From assembly GCF_026213295.1 (NCBI RefSeq), contig NC_079419.1, positions 13,480,527 to 13,544,526 on the forward strand: a stretch of DNA of 64,000 nucleotides, in the 5' to 3' direction. Positions 37,346 through 50,655 of this stretch are shown piece by piece. The notes under the pieces are model-generated. The model had not been told where the DNA came from and searched no databases. It was given only the letters and a program-made list of their open reading frames with translations. The DNA is from Gadus chalcogrammus (Eukaryota > Chordata > Actinopteri > Gadiformes > Gadidae). Made by a program: the position numbers and the translations under genes. Numbering within the stretch: the first letter of the stretch is position 1; each line of letters starts with the position of its first letter.

Positions 37346-38240
37346 ACGTCTGTCACTGATGGAAAAGTACAAAGCGAGGCGGTTTACTCATGAGGCGAGA
37401 GTTTAGCTTGTCTTTTGGTGTTTCATTAGCACATGTTTACCTTTTCCAAATCATTCCCGTTATTTCGGTAATTTGGAGGGGGAGGTAGGGAGAGAACAAG
37501 AAAAACAAAGCTGTTGTATTACTTCTGTGTGCAACTGAAATTGAAAAGGTTTTCATTCCGTCAAAATGCCCCTCATTCATGATTCACACAGGGCTCGGGG
37601 GGGGAAGCACTCTGTGGAACCGAGTTGTGAATGTCACCCGGTGGTGAATCACCGCTCCATTCCAACACTCCAGTATCCCAACGAGAGCTCTCTCCGTACA
37701 CCCCACTTCCCCGGGAGAACTCGCGCCAGAGGAGGAGAGAGAGACACGCAGACAGAGACACAGACAGAGAGAGAAAATAAAAGCGCAAGAGAAAGAAATG
37801 GGAGAAGACTAAACACAATGATTTCCGCATGGGGTTCGGAGTCAATTATGTATAATTAACCGTCAGCGGAACCGGGCGTCTGATCCGACACAATCAAGCG
37901 AGAAAAGAGCCATGTTTAGACACAACGTTTCAGGCGGGTTAAACAGCGTTTGCACTCCATAACAACGGGTAAGCTGAAAGAGAGCATCAGAGCTAGGGAC
38001 TCATGCCGACGAGAGACGAGTTGAAATCCCTTCCGGGTATGTTTTTGAAAGTGCCGGCGTAGCGCTAGACAATAACCGACATGAGACGCAAGGCGAATGT
38101 TGGTCATCGGGCGAGTGGAGGAACCCTTTCGTCTGGTCGTAAACAAGTGAAGATCCTCCTCTGACTCTTTCTCCTCGCACTGCCGTAGGCATCCATCGCT
38201 GTGTTGGCATGCCGCTTTCATCTTCCATCACGCAAACCCT
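37346..38240. other. unique spacer, no gene seen
   Basis: Mixed sequence. A B-box-like GAGTTGAAATCCC at about 38019 may mark another decayed SINE. Confidence 0.4.
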
Positions 38241-38245
38241 TCAAC

Positions 38246-38412
38246 ACATGTGTGTGTGTGTGTGTGTGTGTGTGTTTGTGTGTGTGTTTGTGTGTGTACA
38301 TATGTGTAAATGAATGTGTGTGTGTGTGTGTGTTTGTGTGCGCACATGTGTTTTTTTTTTACATATATATATGTGTGTGTGTGTGTGTGCGTGTGTCTGT
38401 GTCTGTGTGTAT
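38246..38412. repeat. imperfect (GT)n microsatellite
   Basis: Several GT blocks separated by TTTGTG, TACATATG and an AT-rich segment. Confidence 0.9.
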
Positions 38413-38419
38413 ATGCTGT

Positions 38420-39700
38420 GTGTAATTATGTGTACGCACAAATGTTTTGATGTATATGACTACATGCGTGTATATGCGCATGCACACGCACGTGTGCCTG
38501 TCGTGTGTGTTTGTGAGTGTGTTTGAGTATGAACAGACGACCACGCTGTAATTCACACAAAAATGGGGTAAAGGACTCCGATACTCCTCGACTATAAGAA
38601 GTCCCAGATGACAGGCAGCATTCACAAGGTCAGTGAGGACACACACAGCGACCACGCACAGAAGAAAGAGGAAATCATTCAATAATTACAAAGACGATTC
38701 CACAACAAAACCAAACATAACGTTAGAGTCGGTAATTATCCCCGCAATCATCGACCTTCCACGCCGGCACAGAGAAGACACAGAAATACAAATGAAACAA
38801 CAACCACATTTGTATAAATTATCCTCTGGCAGCGGCTCTACATTTTTTATCCCGCTGCCACCCTTGGGGACCGCTGCTGAGCCGGCCAGCCGGAGTTACT
38901 CTGCCTGCTGATCGTGAGCGGTGTGTACCTGCGATCCTATTAACAACGATTATAGCGGTGGCAGCCGTCGCATATTCCAACGGAAAGGCGGGAAAACAAC
39001 CAACAACGCCCGACGGGAATCAAACGTGTGTTGTGCCCGGGAGGATTGCAGTGTTGTTTGCACGTGACCAATTTCACTTGTTTTTGTCATGTGAAGCCAT
39101 TTTCTACTATCTCTTGGGGGGTGGCAGTGGAAGGGGGGCGCAGTTTTTTCTCTGCTCTGCTTTTTCCTGCGGCGACATGGAAGCAATTTACAGGTGGATC
39201 CAGGCAAGGTGCCACACAGAGGGACTCACGCACATGCACACGCTCACACACACACAGGCCTACTCACACACACACACGTGCACCCACACAGACACGCACA
39301 CGCGGATAGCTCTGGCATTCACAGAAAAGATCTATCCAAATTCTTACTGATCTGTCAGGAAGGCAGAGCCTCTCACTCGATCGGAGTTCTGAGACATCTG
39401 GCCGATGTTGTGATTTCTCAGATCCGTTACAGCCTTTAAGGGAGGAAAAACCTCCCCCAGCTTTAAGCCCGTTTCAGGGATCATGGATCATTTCTTTGTA
39501 GATTTGTATCTAGAATTAGGATAAAAAGATTGGGGTATTTTATTTACATACAAGAGTTTCTACCCTTCAACAAATACACTATTCAGGTTTCAAAGCGTGC
39601 TGCAAGAAAATCTTTCTAAAAGAGAATAAATGAGACAAATAATGAAAAAAATCTTTTTTTATATAATACAAAATACTAAAAGAATGTAGAATCAGTCGGA
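38420..39700. other. unique spacer, no gene seen
   Basis: A possible minus-strand SINE head (GTTTGATTCCCGTCG) at about 39014-39030. The end (39480-39700) is AT-rich. Confidence 0.4.
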
Positions 39701-39714
39701 GAGTAAATCAAATA

Positions 39715-39990
39715 GTGAATTCTGTCTTGTAAAGAGGAGTGTTGCGTTGCAAGGCTCTCATGGGAAAGACATTCTAATCTAAGTGAGATATCCTTTTTAG
39801 AATAAAATGGGGGGACGGACTGAGCGGGCCTGTGACTCACTGCTACGACTAACCTCGCTGTGTCAGCACTCAACACACTGTCCAACAGTAGGCTATTGCT
39901 GAGCTTCATGGATCTCAATATCCTGCCTGCTATACTGGACAGCTCAGTTCCCTGAGCAAGAGGCCCAGCCCTCCCTGTTTGTAATGTGTA
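39715..39990. repeat. duplicated block A, copy 1
   Basis: The sequence from TCTGTCTTGTAAAGAGGAGTG to CTATACTGGACAGCT, then CCCTGAGCAAGAGGCCCAGCC and a GTAATGTGTAATCC junction with the array, recurs at 42113-42343 plus 42703-42745 with only a few substitutions. On the minus strand both copies keep the same open frame (residues such as SMKLSNSLLLDS and RLECLSHES). No family recognised. Confidence 0.9.
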
Positions 39991-40349
39991 ATCCAGCAGT
40001 CCCACTATGTTACATCAGAACTCCTGATCCAGCAGTCCCACAATGTTACATCAGAACTTCTGATCCAGCAGTCCCACAATGTTACATCAGAACTCCTGAT
40101 CCAGCAGTCCCACAATGTTACATCAGAACTCCTGATCCAGCAGTCCCACTATGTTACATCAGAACTCCTGATCCAGCAGTCCCACTATGTTACAGCAGAA
40201 CTTCTGATCCAGCAGTCCTACAATGTTACAGCAGAACTCCTGATCCAGCAGTCCCACTATGTTACAGCAGAACTCCTGATCCAGCAGTCCCACTATGTTA
40301 CAGCAGAACTCCTGATCCAGCAGTCCTGCTATGTTACAGTAGAACTTCT
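39991..40349. repeat. 36-bp minisatellite, array 1
   Basis: Ten tandem copies of a 36-bp unit (ATCCAGCAGTCCCACTATG, then TTACATCAGAACTCCTG). As 36 is a multiple of 3 the plus-strand frame stays open (unit PAVPLCYIRTPD). Units differ at fixed sites (CCCAC or CCTAC, ACATC or ACAGC). Same family as the array at 42744-43389. Confidence 0.95.
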
Positions 40350-41690
40350 TGCTGGGGGGTGGGCGACAGAGAGCCTTGGCTGGAAACCAAGAGCGGAGTT
40401 ACGGCTTGTACCCTGTTTCGTTACGACTTGTTTCCTGTTTCGTTATGGATACATTCTAACGAAGAGAAAGTAATTTGCACAAGTGAATGAAGCTCCCTTC
40501 AAAAGGGATAAAAACATGTTTATTTCTACAGTGGCCAATCTACACTGTGTTGATCTAAAACCTTTACAGACACTTGTTCTGCGAGAATCAGCGTCTGGTA
40601 AGCTTGAAGTCCCACCGGGAAAAGCTTACCAGTGCTGGCTGAGTATGTGTTCGCCGTTCGCCAATTACGCGCTTACAGATCCCAGCCTCCGGCGACGCAA
40701 TTGGTCAAAACAAATACCGAGCCAGAGAAAGTAAAAGCTCGCCAGCCGTCAGATTTGGGATCATGAATATCCAGTCTGATTACTGAGACAACACTGCCTG
40801 TGATCCATTTCCAGCGACCACGAGTGACTTCAGACACAGGGGCGTTGCGAGCGATTCCTTGACTAGCTGGTTATGAGCGTTGTGCTGCTTTCCCACCAGG
40901 CCTGAATCTCTACCCTCACATCGTCAACTTAAATAAAGTGGGCTTGTGCATGAAACTCTTGCCTCAGGCTGCCGCTCGCTGCTCTCTGTAGGCTCTTTAA
41001 AAAGCGTGTGCATCCTTGAGCTCGGAGAAAGGCTTGAAGACATCGTGTTAATGTCATGACTGGTGTGTGTTGCCATGGCTGTGCTTGTAAATACACTTTT
41101 GCATGCGTCTAATGTCTGCATGTTTGTACGTAGCCATACATGCGTGCGTGCGTGCGTCTGTATATCTATGCATGTGCATGTGTGGGGGTAGGCACACGTG
41201 GGTTTATACATGCCTTTATATGGGCATGTGTGTCTATGCTTAGGCATGTGTGTATTTGAGGGGAAGGGGGGGATTTTGACATCGTGTTTGTGTGTGTGTG
41301 CATGCGTGTTTAACAGTGTGTGTGGATGTGTCGAGGTGTGGACTTAGATTAGTGCGTTCAACATTATGTTACAGGAGCTCAACCGTGTAGCCTTCTGACA
41401 CCTGAGTCTCAAATGACTGCCCACTAGGCCATTGCACACGCCATGTGCACAGTCCTCACTTTTATCTACACACACACGCTCACTCATGCACATACACGTA
41501 CACAGGGCGCCCGGTTCAAACCAAAGGTTCCAACCAAAAGATACCTCTCTCTCTCTGTCTCTCATCTTTTCATCTCTCTAGCTGTTCCTCCATCTAACAG
41601 ATGGCTGACCCATCTGTTCCTCTCTCTCTCCCTCCCTCTCCCTCTGTCTGTCTGTCTGTCTCTCCCTCTCCCCTCTCTCTGCCCAAGATA
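40350..41690. other. unique spacer inside the duplication region, no gene seen
   Basis: The first 35 bases (GCTGGAAACCAAGAGCGGAGTT) are shared with the flank of array 2, then similarity stops. CT-rich at 41540-41690. Confidence 0.55.
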
Positions 41691-41802
41691 TGTCTACATC
41701 CATTCCTCCCCTCCTCCCCCTCTGATGCTCACTCACTCCAGGGGGTGGCATGCCAACTCATCCCCTCACCCCTCATCCACTCACCGCTCACTCACTCAAC
41801 AC

Positions 41803-41842
<40 letters not shown>

Positions 41843-41878
41843 TGTTACCTATATTAAAAACGCTGTGGGTTGGATTCG

Positions 41879-41880
<2 letters not shown>
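41690..41880. repeat. duplicated block C, copy 1
   Basis: From CTGATGCTCACTCACTCCAG to TTGTTACCTATATTAAAAAC and GCTGTGGGTTGGATTCG, with a GT run inside. It recurs at 43455-43605, and its last 45 bases recur a third time at 43676-43720. Confidence 0.9.
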
Positions 41881-41946
<66 letters not shown>

Positions 41947-41965
41947 CGTCCACCAGTGGGTTGTA

Positions 41966-42009
<44 letters not shown>

Positions 42010-42028
42010 CGTCCACCAGTGGGTTGTA

Positions 42029-42108
<80 letters not shown>
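41881..42108. repeat. (GT)n arrays separated by two copies of a 24-bp spacer
   Basis: Three GT runs of about 64, 38 and 77 bp. The two gaps are identical (TTCGTCCACCAGTGGGTTGTAATTG, 41945 and 42008). Confidence 0.95.
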
Positions 42109-42111
<3 letters not shown>

Positions 42112-42112
42112 C

Positions 42113-42343
42113 TGTCTGTCTTGTAAAGAGGAGTGTTGAGTTGCACGGCTCTCATGGGAAAGACATTCTAATCTAAGTGAGATATCCTTTTTAGAATAAA
42201 ATGGGGGGACGGACTGAGCGGGCCTGTGACTCACTACTACGACTAACCTCGCTGTGTCAGCGCTCAACATACTGTCCAACAGTAGGCTATTGCTGAGCTT
42301 CATGGATCTCAATATCCTGCATGCTATACTGGACAGCTGAGGG
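42113..42343. repeat. duplicated block A, copy 2 (left part)
   Basis: Counterpart of 39715-39955. It is cut at GGACAGCTGAGG, where block B follows, and resumes at 42703 with CCCTGAGCAAGAGGCCCAGCC. Confidence 0.9.
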
Positions 42344-42702
42344 AATTACTGGTAGACAAACAGACAGCCATAGAGACAGGGAGACAAGCATACAGACAGG
42401 AAGAAAAGCAGATAGACAGGCACCCAGACAGACATAAACAGACAAAGCCATGCAGACACAGTCGACAGACATGCAAACAGACATGCAAACAGACAGACAG
42501 CCATGCACACAGACATGCACACAGACAGACAGCCATGCACACAGACAGGTAGCGACAAGCATCCAGGTGCCTGCAGGAGGTGGACGGGCAGAAAGGCCGG
42601 GCCGTTTGTCGTGCAGCAGCGGGACTCTTATTGGGCGGTGCGTGCGTCCATGAGCCCCCGCCACGAACCCCTCAACACTCAAAACAATGAGACTTTTGTT
42701 TT
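42344..42702. repeat. block B, copy 1, inserted within block A
   Basis: A segment of about 359 bp beginning GGAATTACTGGT. It consists of an ACAGACAGCCATGCAC-type repeat (42360-42545) and a unique part from AGCATCCAGGTGCCTGCAGG to CACTCAAAACAAT. It is absent from copy 1 of block A and present again at 45074-45385. No terminal inverted repeats or poly-A tail are visible, so I do not call it a transposon. Confidence 0.85.
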
Positions 42703-42743
42703 CCCTGAGCAAGAGGCCCAGCCCTCAATGTTTGTAATGTGTA

Positions 42744-43389
42744 ATCCAGCAGTCCTACTATGTTACATCAGAACTCCTGATCCAGCAGTCCTACTATGTT
42801 ACAGCAGAACTCCTGATCCATCAGTCCTACTATGTTACATCAAAACTCCTGATCCAGCAGTCCCACTATGTTACATCAAAACTCCTGATCCATCAGTCCT
42901 ACTATGTTACAGCAGAACTACTGATCCAGCAGTCCTACTATGTTACAGCAGAAATACTGATCCAGCAGTCCTACTATGTTACCTCAGAACTCCTGATCCA
43001 TCAGTCCTACTATGTTACAGCAGAACTCCTGATCCATCAGTCCTACTATGTTACCTCAGAACTCCTGATCCATCAGTCCTACTATGTTACAGCAGAACTC
43101 CTGATCCATCAGTCCTACTATGTTACAGCAGAACTCCTGATCCATCAGTCCTACTATGTTACAGCAGAACTCCTGATCCATCAGTCCTACTATGTTACAG
43201 CAGAACTCCTGATCCAGCAGTCCTACTATGTTACAGCAGAACTCCTGATCCAGCAGTCCTACTATGTTACAGCAGAACTCCTGATCCAGCAGTCCTACTA
43301 TGTTACAGCAGAACTCCTGATCCAGCAGTCCTACTATGTTACAGCAGAACTCCTGATCCATCAGTCCTACTATGTTACAGCAGAACTTC
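42744..43389. repeat. 36-bp minisatellite, array 2
   Basis: Eighteen tandem copies of the same 36-bp unit as array 1, here mostly with CCTAC and ACAGC variants. Units 2 and 3 differ from the 3' units, which are almost identical, so the 3' half looks recently expanded. The minus frame (unit QEFCCNIVGLLD) is open for more than 100 codons because of the repeat period. Confidence 0.95.
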
Positions 43390-43604
43390 TTGCTGGGGGG
43401 GGGAAGAGAGCCTGGGCTGGAAACCAAGAGCGGAGTTCCTGGTTTCCTCCTCCCCCTCTGATGCTCACTCACTCCAGAGGGTGGCATGCCAACTCACCCC
43501 TTCACCCCTCACCCACTCAGCGCTCACTCACTCAAGCACTCGACACATTGTGTGCGTGTGTGTGTTTTTGTTACCTATTTTAAAAACGCTGTGGGTTGGA
43601 TTCG

Positions 43605-43605
<1 letters not shown>
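43390..43605. repeat. array 2 flank and duplicated block C, copy 2
   Basis: Matches 41690-41880 with a few substitutions and a shorter internal GT run. It joins directly to the GCTGGAAACCAAGAGCGGAGTT flank shared with array 1. Confidence 0.9.
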
Positions 43606-44850
<1,245 letters not shown>

Positions 44851-44853
44851 AGC

Positions 44854-44856
<3 letters not shown>

Positions 44857-44913
<57 letters not shown>
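44857..44913. repeat. (AC)n microsatellite
   Basis: A pure AC run of about 57 bp. Confidence 0.95.
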
Positions 44914-44915
<2 letters not shown>

Positions 44916-45073
44916 TACCCTGTATGGTACTGGTAGGAAGCAGATATTCAGATAAACAGGAGCTGCCGGGGGTCAGGATAAGCCGGAGCTAATGATTGGT
45001 TTAGACACCTGTGGCGGGGGAGTCAACCGGGAGAAAAGGAGGAGGAGGAAGAGGAAGAGGAAGATGGGGAGGG

Positions 45074-45385
45074 GAATTACTGGTCGACAAACAGACAGCC
45101 ATAGAGACAGGGAGACAAGCATACAGACAGGAAGAAAAGCAGATAGACAGGCACCCAGACAGACATAAACAGACAAAGCCATGCAGACACAGTCAACAGA
45201 TAGACAGCCATGCACACAGACAGCCATGCACGCAGACAGGTAGCGACTAGCATCCAGGTGCCTGCAGGAGGTGGACGGGCAGAAAGGCCGGGCCGTTTGT
45301 CGTGCAGCAGCGGGACTCTTATTGGGCGGTGCGTGCGTCCATGAGCCCCCGCCACGAACCCCTCATCACTCAAAACAATATGAGT
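45074..45385. repeat. block B, copy 2
   Basis: Almost identical to 42344-42702, except that the ACAGACAG repeat part is shorter and a few bases differ (GGTCGACAA or GGTAGACAA, TAGCGACTAGC or TAGCGACAAGC). It starts at the same GGAATTACTGGT and ends at CACTCAAAACAAT, so both ends of the unit are sharply defined. Confidence 0.9.
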
Positions 45386-45389
45386 CTTT

Positions 45390-46120
45390 TTAAAAGGTGC
45401 ACTACCCACAGAAGGCCTACGTCAGCACACGGTGCTCGCCGCAGATAGGCTGTCGATGGCGCTGAAGGTCGATGGAGGAGTGAGGACATGGGAGGAAGCA
45501 TGTTCGGCCGGCTGAAACGTTGAACACCAGCAAACGCACACACAGGGAGGGAAGGACGAGTCACGGGTGTGTGCGTGTGTGTCGGCGTGCATTGTCCTGC
45601 CTTTGTGGTTGTAGCGTCCACACTTGTAAGCAGTATGCATCCTGTGTGCACGTGCTTGGCTCATAGTGAGTGCATGTTTTAGAGTGCGAGAAATATGCAC
45701 GTACGCTCACACACATTCTCCTTCCCTCAGCTGGTACCATAGACCCACCTGCTGTGGCCAGCTGTGGTCGCACAGAGAGGGAGAGACAGAGAGAGACAGG
45801 GAGGGACAGAGAGGGAGACAGAGAGAGAGGCTGAACCTCCAGCAGAGAAGAAACAGGGAGGCAGGGGAGGTTTTGAGGGGAGGGTGAGGAGATGACAGGA
45901 AAGCAGGGGAGGGGAGGAGAGTATAGAGGGGAGAGGAAGGGTGAGGAAAGGAGGTATGAGAGTCCCTTGGGAGAGGAGTTAGAGATGGGAGCAAGCGAGG
46001 GGAGAGGGGAAAAGGCGAAAGATTCAGAGGGGAGGAGAAGAGAGACTGGCTAAGAGGTGTAACCGAGGGCATCGGGCCAACTGTATTTTAAGTTGGCCTG
46101 TTGCCGCCCCAAAGCCTCAC
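45390..46120. other. unique spacer, purine-rich half, no gene seen
   Basis: 45775-46040 is a degenerate GGGAGAG/GAGGGGAG tract. No exon recognised. Confidence 0.5.
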
Positions 46121-46124
46121 CTCC

Positions 46125-46130
<6 letters not shown>

Positions 46131-46163
<33 letters not shown>
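46131..46163. repeat. (CA)n microsatellite
   Basis: A short pure CA run. CA-rich pieces continue at 46260-46283 and 46395-46470. Confidence 0.9.
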
Positions 46164-46167
<4 letters not shown>

Positions 46168-46516
46168 TCCTCCTCCCCTATCAGGTCTTAGTTGGGTTGA
46201 TAGCATATGAATCCACGCAGTATGCATCCACAGACAGATGCTCTGCAGCGTGAGCATACAGACACACACACACACACACACGCACGGCATGCACAGTGCG
46301 AACCACCCGAGGAACAAATTACAGTACAGATGCTTTCAAAGGCAAATGAGCATATGTCATGATGCATCTTGACCGAAAAAGTACCTTGCCTTACACACAC
46401 ACACAGAAACTTTCTCCTTCATACTCACACACCGACTTTCTCTCTTTCACACACAAGCACACACACACAGACATACACAGAAGGATCCTCCTATCTGCTC
46501 ACACATCAGCTCCCTC

Positions 46517-46652
<136 letters not shown>

Positions 46653-46728
46653 CTCACAGACACAGCATCGTGTTGGATCAACCTTGATCACATGTGATCT
46701 CAGCAACAGCGGCCTCCCCCCTCCCTCC

Positions 46729-46751
46729 ATCCCCCCCCCCCCCCCCCCCCC
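46729..46751. repeat. poly-C run
   Basis: About 23 consecutive C ending in CAG. It could serve as the pyrimidine tract of a splice acceptor. Confidence 0.9.
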
Positions 46752-46753
46752 AG

Positions 46754-46894
46754 GTTTCGTATCAGACCTTCTGCCTCCTTCGCCACCCTCCATTACACCT
46801 TTGCCCGTGCTACGCTGCCTCCCCTCACACCCGTGGCCGCCCCCATCACCCCTGGAGCGTCACGTCCTCCAGTCAGAAGCCGTTTACGACAAAC
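46754..46894 (+). CDS. candidate internal exon of 141 bp, unknown protein
   Basis: Bounded by a poly-C/CAG acceptor and a good donor (AAAC|GTAAGC). The length is a multiple of three and all three frames are open. One frame reads FVSDLLPPSPPSITPLPVLR and ends near LERHVLQSEAVYDK. Another reads FRIRPSASFATLHYTFARAT and is Pro/Arg-rich further on. The frame cannot be chosen and no family is recognised. Confidence 0.3.
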
Positions 46895-46899
46895 GTAAG

Positions 46900-47690
46900 C
46901 AAGAGTCGCCGGCGCAGCAGGACAGATTTGCAGGACAATCGAGTAGAAATATTCAAATCTAAAGAGACAACACAGATTTAAGACTTTGGAAGCTTCAAAT
47001 AACGTTGCAGGAGGGAAGGAATTGCCGAGGTAGCAGCGAAATGAGATCGTTAAGTTCAGATGTGTGTGTGTGTGTGTCTGTGTGTCTGTGTGTGTGTGTG
47101 TTTGTGTGTTTGTGTTGCGTGCGTGTGTGTTGGCGTGTATATGCATACAAGCGTGTATCTGCGTGTGTGAGCGTGAGTTAATATTAAGTTGCTCATAATT
47201 CTTGCCACGAAACTGGAGTGAGCATGAGGTTACGGAAATAAAAAACACAACAGGGTCATAAACCATCTGTGTGTGTGTCTGTGTGCGTGTGTGCATGCCT
47301 GCGTGTGTGAGTGTCTCCCCACATCGCCGTAATGAACTTCACAGTAGTTGCCTGCTAACGTGTGTATATTCTGAAATAAATTATTTCCATGGGAAAAGAC
47401 TTCAGTGAGCACAGAGGGGAGACAAACAATGTTAATGTTTTATGCTTGGGGACACACACACAAACACACAGTCAGACAGACACACACACCTGAGCGGTTT
47501 AACAACTGTTCTCAGGGTACCTTGACGGGAAGAGTAAACGTGGCGGGAGCAACGATTCTCGACAAGCAACAACAACAACAACAACAACAAGATGGGAGGA
47601 AACAGAGACGAGAGAGAGGATTGAGAGATGGTAGTGGTTGGTTGGACGGCGATAAAGAGGGGCGTGAGACGTAGTGGGGGGCCCTGGAGG
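46900..47690. other. unique spacer, no gene seen
   Basis: GT-rich pieces at 47060-47130 and 47265-47310, and a (CAA)n run at 47568-47590. Confidence 0.5.
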
Positions 47691-47702
47691 GATTAAAGGG
47701 GT

Positions 47703-47729
47703 TGGGGGGGGGGGGGGGGGGGGGGGGGC
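47703..47729. repeat. poly-G run
   Basis: About 27 bases of G with one T near the start. A strong G-quadruplex candidate, and also a likely place for sequencing length error. Confidence 0.9.
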
Positions 47730-47959
47730 AGACAAAGTGAAGACCTTGCTGCAAGGGGCGGAAGGTGGAAGATGTGGAATGCAGATGAACAATAAAGTCA
47801 AGCAGTTCAAGGAGAAGAGAGAGTGTGGCAGCATATCTGTATTGTTTGTGCTGTAATTCGTTTGGGTTGAGGGACTTCCTCTTGAGAAAGCGGCCTGTAT
47901 AATAAATGACTGCATTGTTTATTGAAATAACTCTTTTGGACGAGACAGACGAACTGGGT

Positions 47960-48075
47960 TGGAAGAGAGAGAGATTGGGCAGTAGCCTAGAGCCTCTGGG
48001 GGGAATTGAACCTGTAGTCTCTACAAGGCGTATTGCCTCTATGGTTCCCAAGCTAGCAGGGGGAGCAGCCCGGCG
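47960..48075 (-). mobile_element. possible tRNA-like SINE head, minus strand
   Basis: On the minus strand a B-box-like AGGTTCAATTCCCC lies downstream of a GCTAGC/ACGCC-rich segment with tRNA-like spacing. No tail seen. Confidence 0.4.
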
Positions 48076-48079
48076 TCCA

Positions 48080-48750
48080 GGTGTACAGGTGTAGCATACA
48101 TCTATGTGTGTGTTTGTCTGGGTGTGTGACTGGAGGCGTGGTGGAGGCCACTGGGTCGTCAGATCTTCCTCCCAGGCGTTTTTGTCTCAAATGGTAAACG
48201 CTGACGCCTGCATAGGGAAATGCTCCACAGGAGTGTAACTGGCCAGAGAGGGCGGGACTTTCAGTGACATGGGTTTAGGGGCGAGGGTGAAGGAGGGACT
48301 TTCGACAGTGGGATATCCGTTTCCTGTTGCATGTTTTGGATGCGTCCAAAACATGTTAAATTATTCGTCAAACAATCGTGTTCTCTGGGTTTTTGTTTTG
48401 GTTCTCCTTGTCATGTTCATATATTTCTCGCTCCGGGGACTGTGAACTGGTGTCCGCATTTCATAGGATGTAAGAGAACGGATATTGTGTTCGAGTAGAC
48501 CGATGGAACGATAAAAAACATGGACTCCACAGGGGATGGGCTATCAGGGCCATGGACAGTGACCCAGCAGGAAGTAAGCCATATCGGGTGTAGCACAAAA
48601 ATATCTGTATCGAAACAGCCCAAATATATGAAAATTAGGCATTAAAGTCTGAATGTATTATGTTTGAGTGTGCATGCATGCCATGGAGCAACACAACCGT
48701 CTATAACCTGAAATGACTAGCTGGCCCATGAAACCTCCCCACATACAGAA
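48080..48750. other. unique spacer with a short perfect hairpin, no gene seen
   Basis: Perfect 11-bp inverted repeat at 48330-48355 (arms 48330-48340 and 48345-48355, loop TGCG). Confidence 0.6.
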
Positions 48751-48759
48751 GCTCACTGC

Positions 48760-48925
48760 AGGAGAGAGAGACAGAGAGACAGAGACCCAGAGAGAGATGG
48801 AGAGAGAGCGCAAGGGAGAGAGAGAGGGGAAAAGACAGAGAGAGAGAGTGAGAGAGAGAAAGAGAGAGAGAGAGTGCGAGAGAGTGAGAGCAAGAAAGAG
48901 CGAGACAGAGAGAAGTCAGAGTCTC
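48760..48925. repeat. degenerate (GA)n tract
   Basis: GAGAGACAGAGAGACAGAG-type sequence. Confidence 0.85.
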
Positions 48926-49243
48926 AGCAAGTCAAGGAGAACCAAAGTCAGCGGGCCGGTGCCAGGGAGGCTGGGAGACGTGAGTCATTAAGGGCTCAGA
49001 GATGGAAGATGGCTTGTAGGTTCGTGAGAACCTCGCGAATTGGAGCTGGCACCGGTTTGTGGGGGAGTTGAGGGGGAGGTGAGGGTGTACTGCCAACATC
49101 AAAGTGTAAAAAAAGTAGTTTCCCGGCATTGAAATTCACCGGGGGAGAAATACGTTGAAATAAACCGACATATTGCGCACCCCTTTTGGACAGTAACCTA
49201 ACTTTCCTCACTAACCTAACTTAACTCTGTAACTTAACTTAAG

Positions 49244-49337
<94 letters not shown>
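49244..49337. repeat. (CA)n microsatellite
   Basis: A perfect run of about 94 bp. Confidence 0.96.
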
Positions 49338-49701
<364 letters not shown>

Positions 49702-49719
49702 CTAGCACCTGTATGTTAG

Positions 49720-49768
49720 CACCCGGGTAGCATCCACACCTGGTGCAGGTGTGGATGCTACCCGGGTG
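49720..49768. repeat. perfect 23-bp inverted repeat (hairpin)
   Basis: Arms 49720-49742 and 49746-49768 are exact reverse complements around a 3-base loop GTG. The arm contains ACCCGGGT near its outer end and CACACCTG near the loop. It sits immediately downstream of a CA microsatellite and a CTAGCACCTG word. Confidence 0.97.
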
Positions 49769-49789
49769 GGTGTGACCGAGGCTGAGATG

Positions 49790-50326
<537 letters not shown>

Positions 50327-50576
50327 AGGATGAGGAGACTGATTGAGATGAGATGGCGAGAGATGAGGGAAGAAAAGGGAGGGGGGGGAGGGAGTGCAGA
50401 GAGGGAGTGACAGAGACGGAGAGGGAAAGGGGGGGAACTCAGCTGTATCATGAGTGTCATCGACGTAATGAGAGGATATCTGTCCTCTGGAGGACTGGGA
50501 GGAAGAGAAGGAGAGCGAGTGGGAAAGAGTAATGAGTTGAATAGGGTATAAAAGCAGAGGGTGCCAGACGTGACTC

Positions 50577-50596
50577 GGGGGGGGGGGGGGGGGGGG

Positions 50597-50652
<56 letters not shown>
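50577..50652. repeat. poly-G run fused to (GA)n
   Basis: About 23 G followed directly by a GA run of about 52 bp, all purine on one strand. Confidence 0.93.

Positions 50653-50654
<2 letters not shown>

Positions 50655-50655
<1 letters not shown>

Noticed and set aside
39991..43389. 36-bp arrays as a CRISPR-like array
   Set aside because: Units are contiguous with no unique spacers, and the genome is a vertebrate's.
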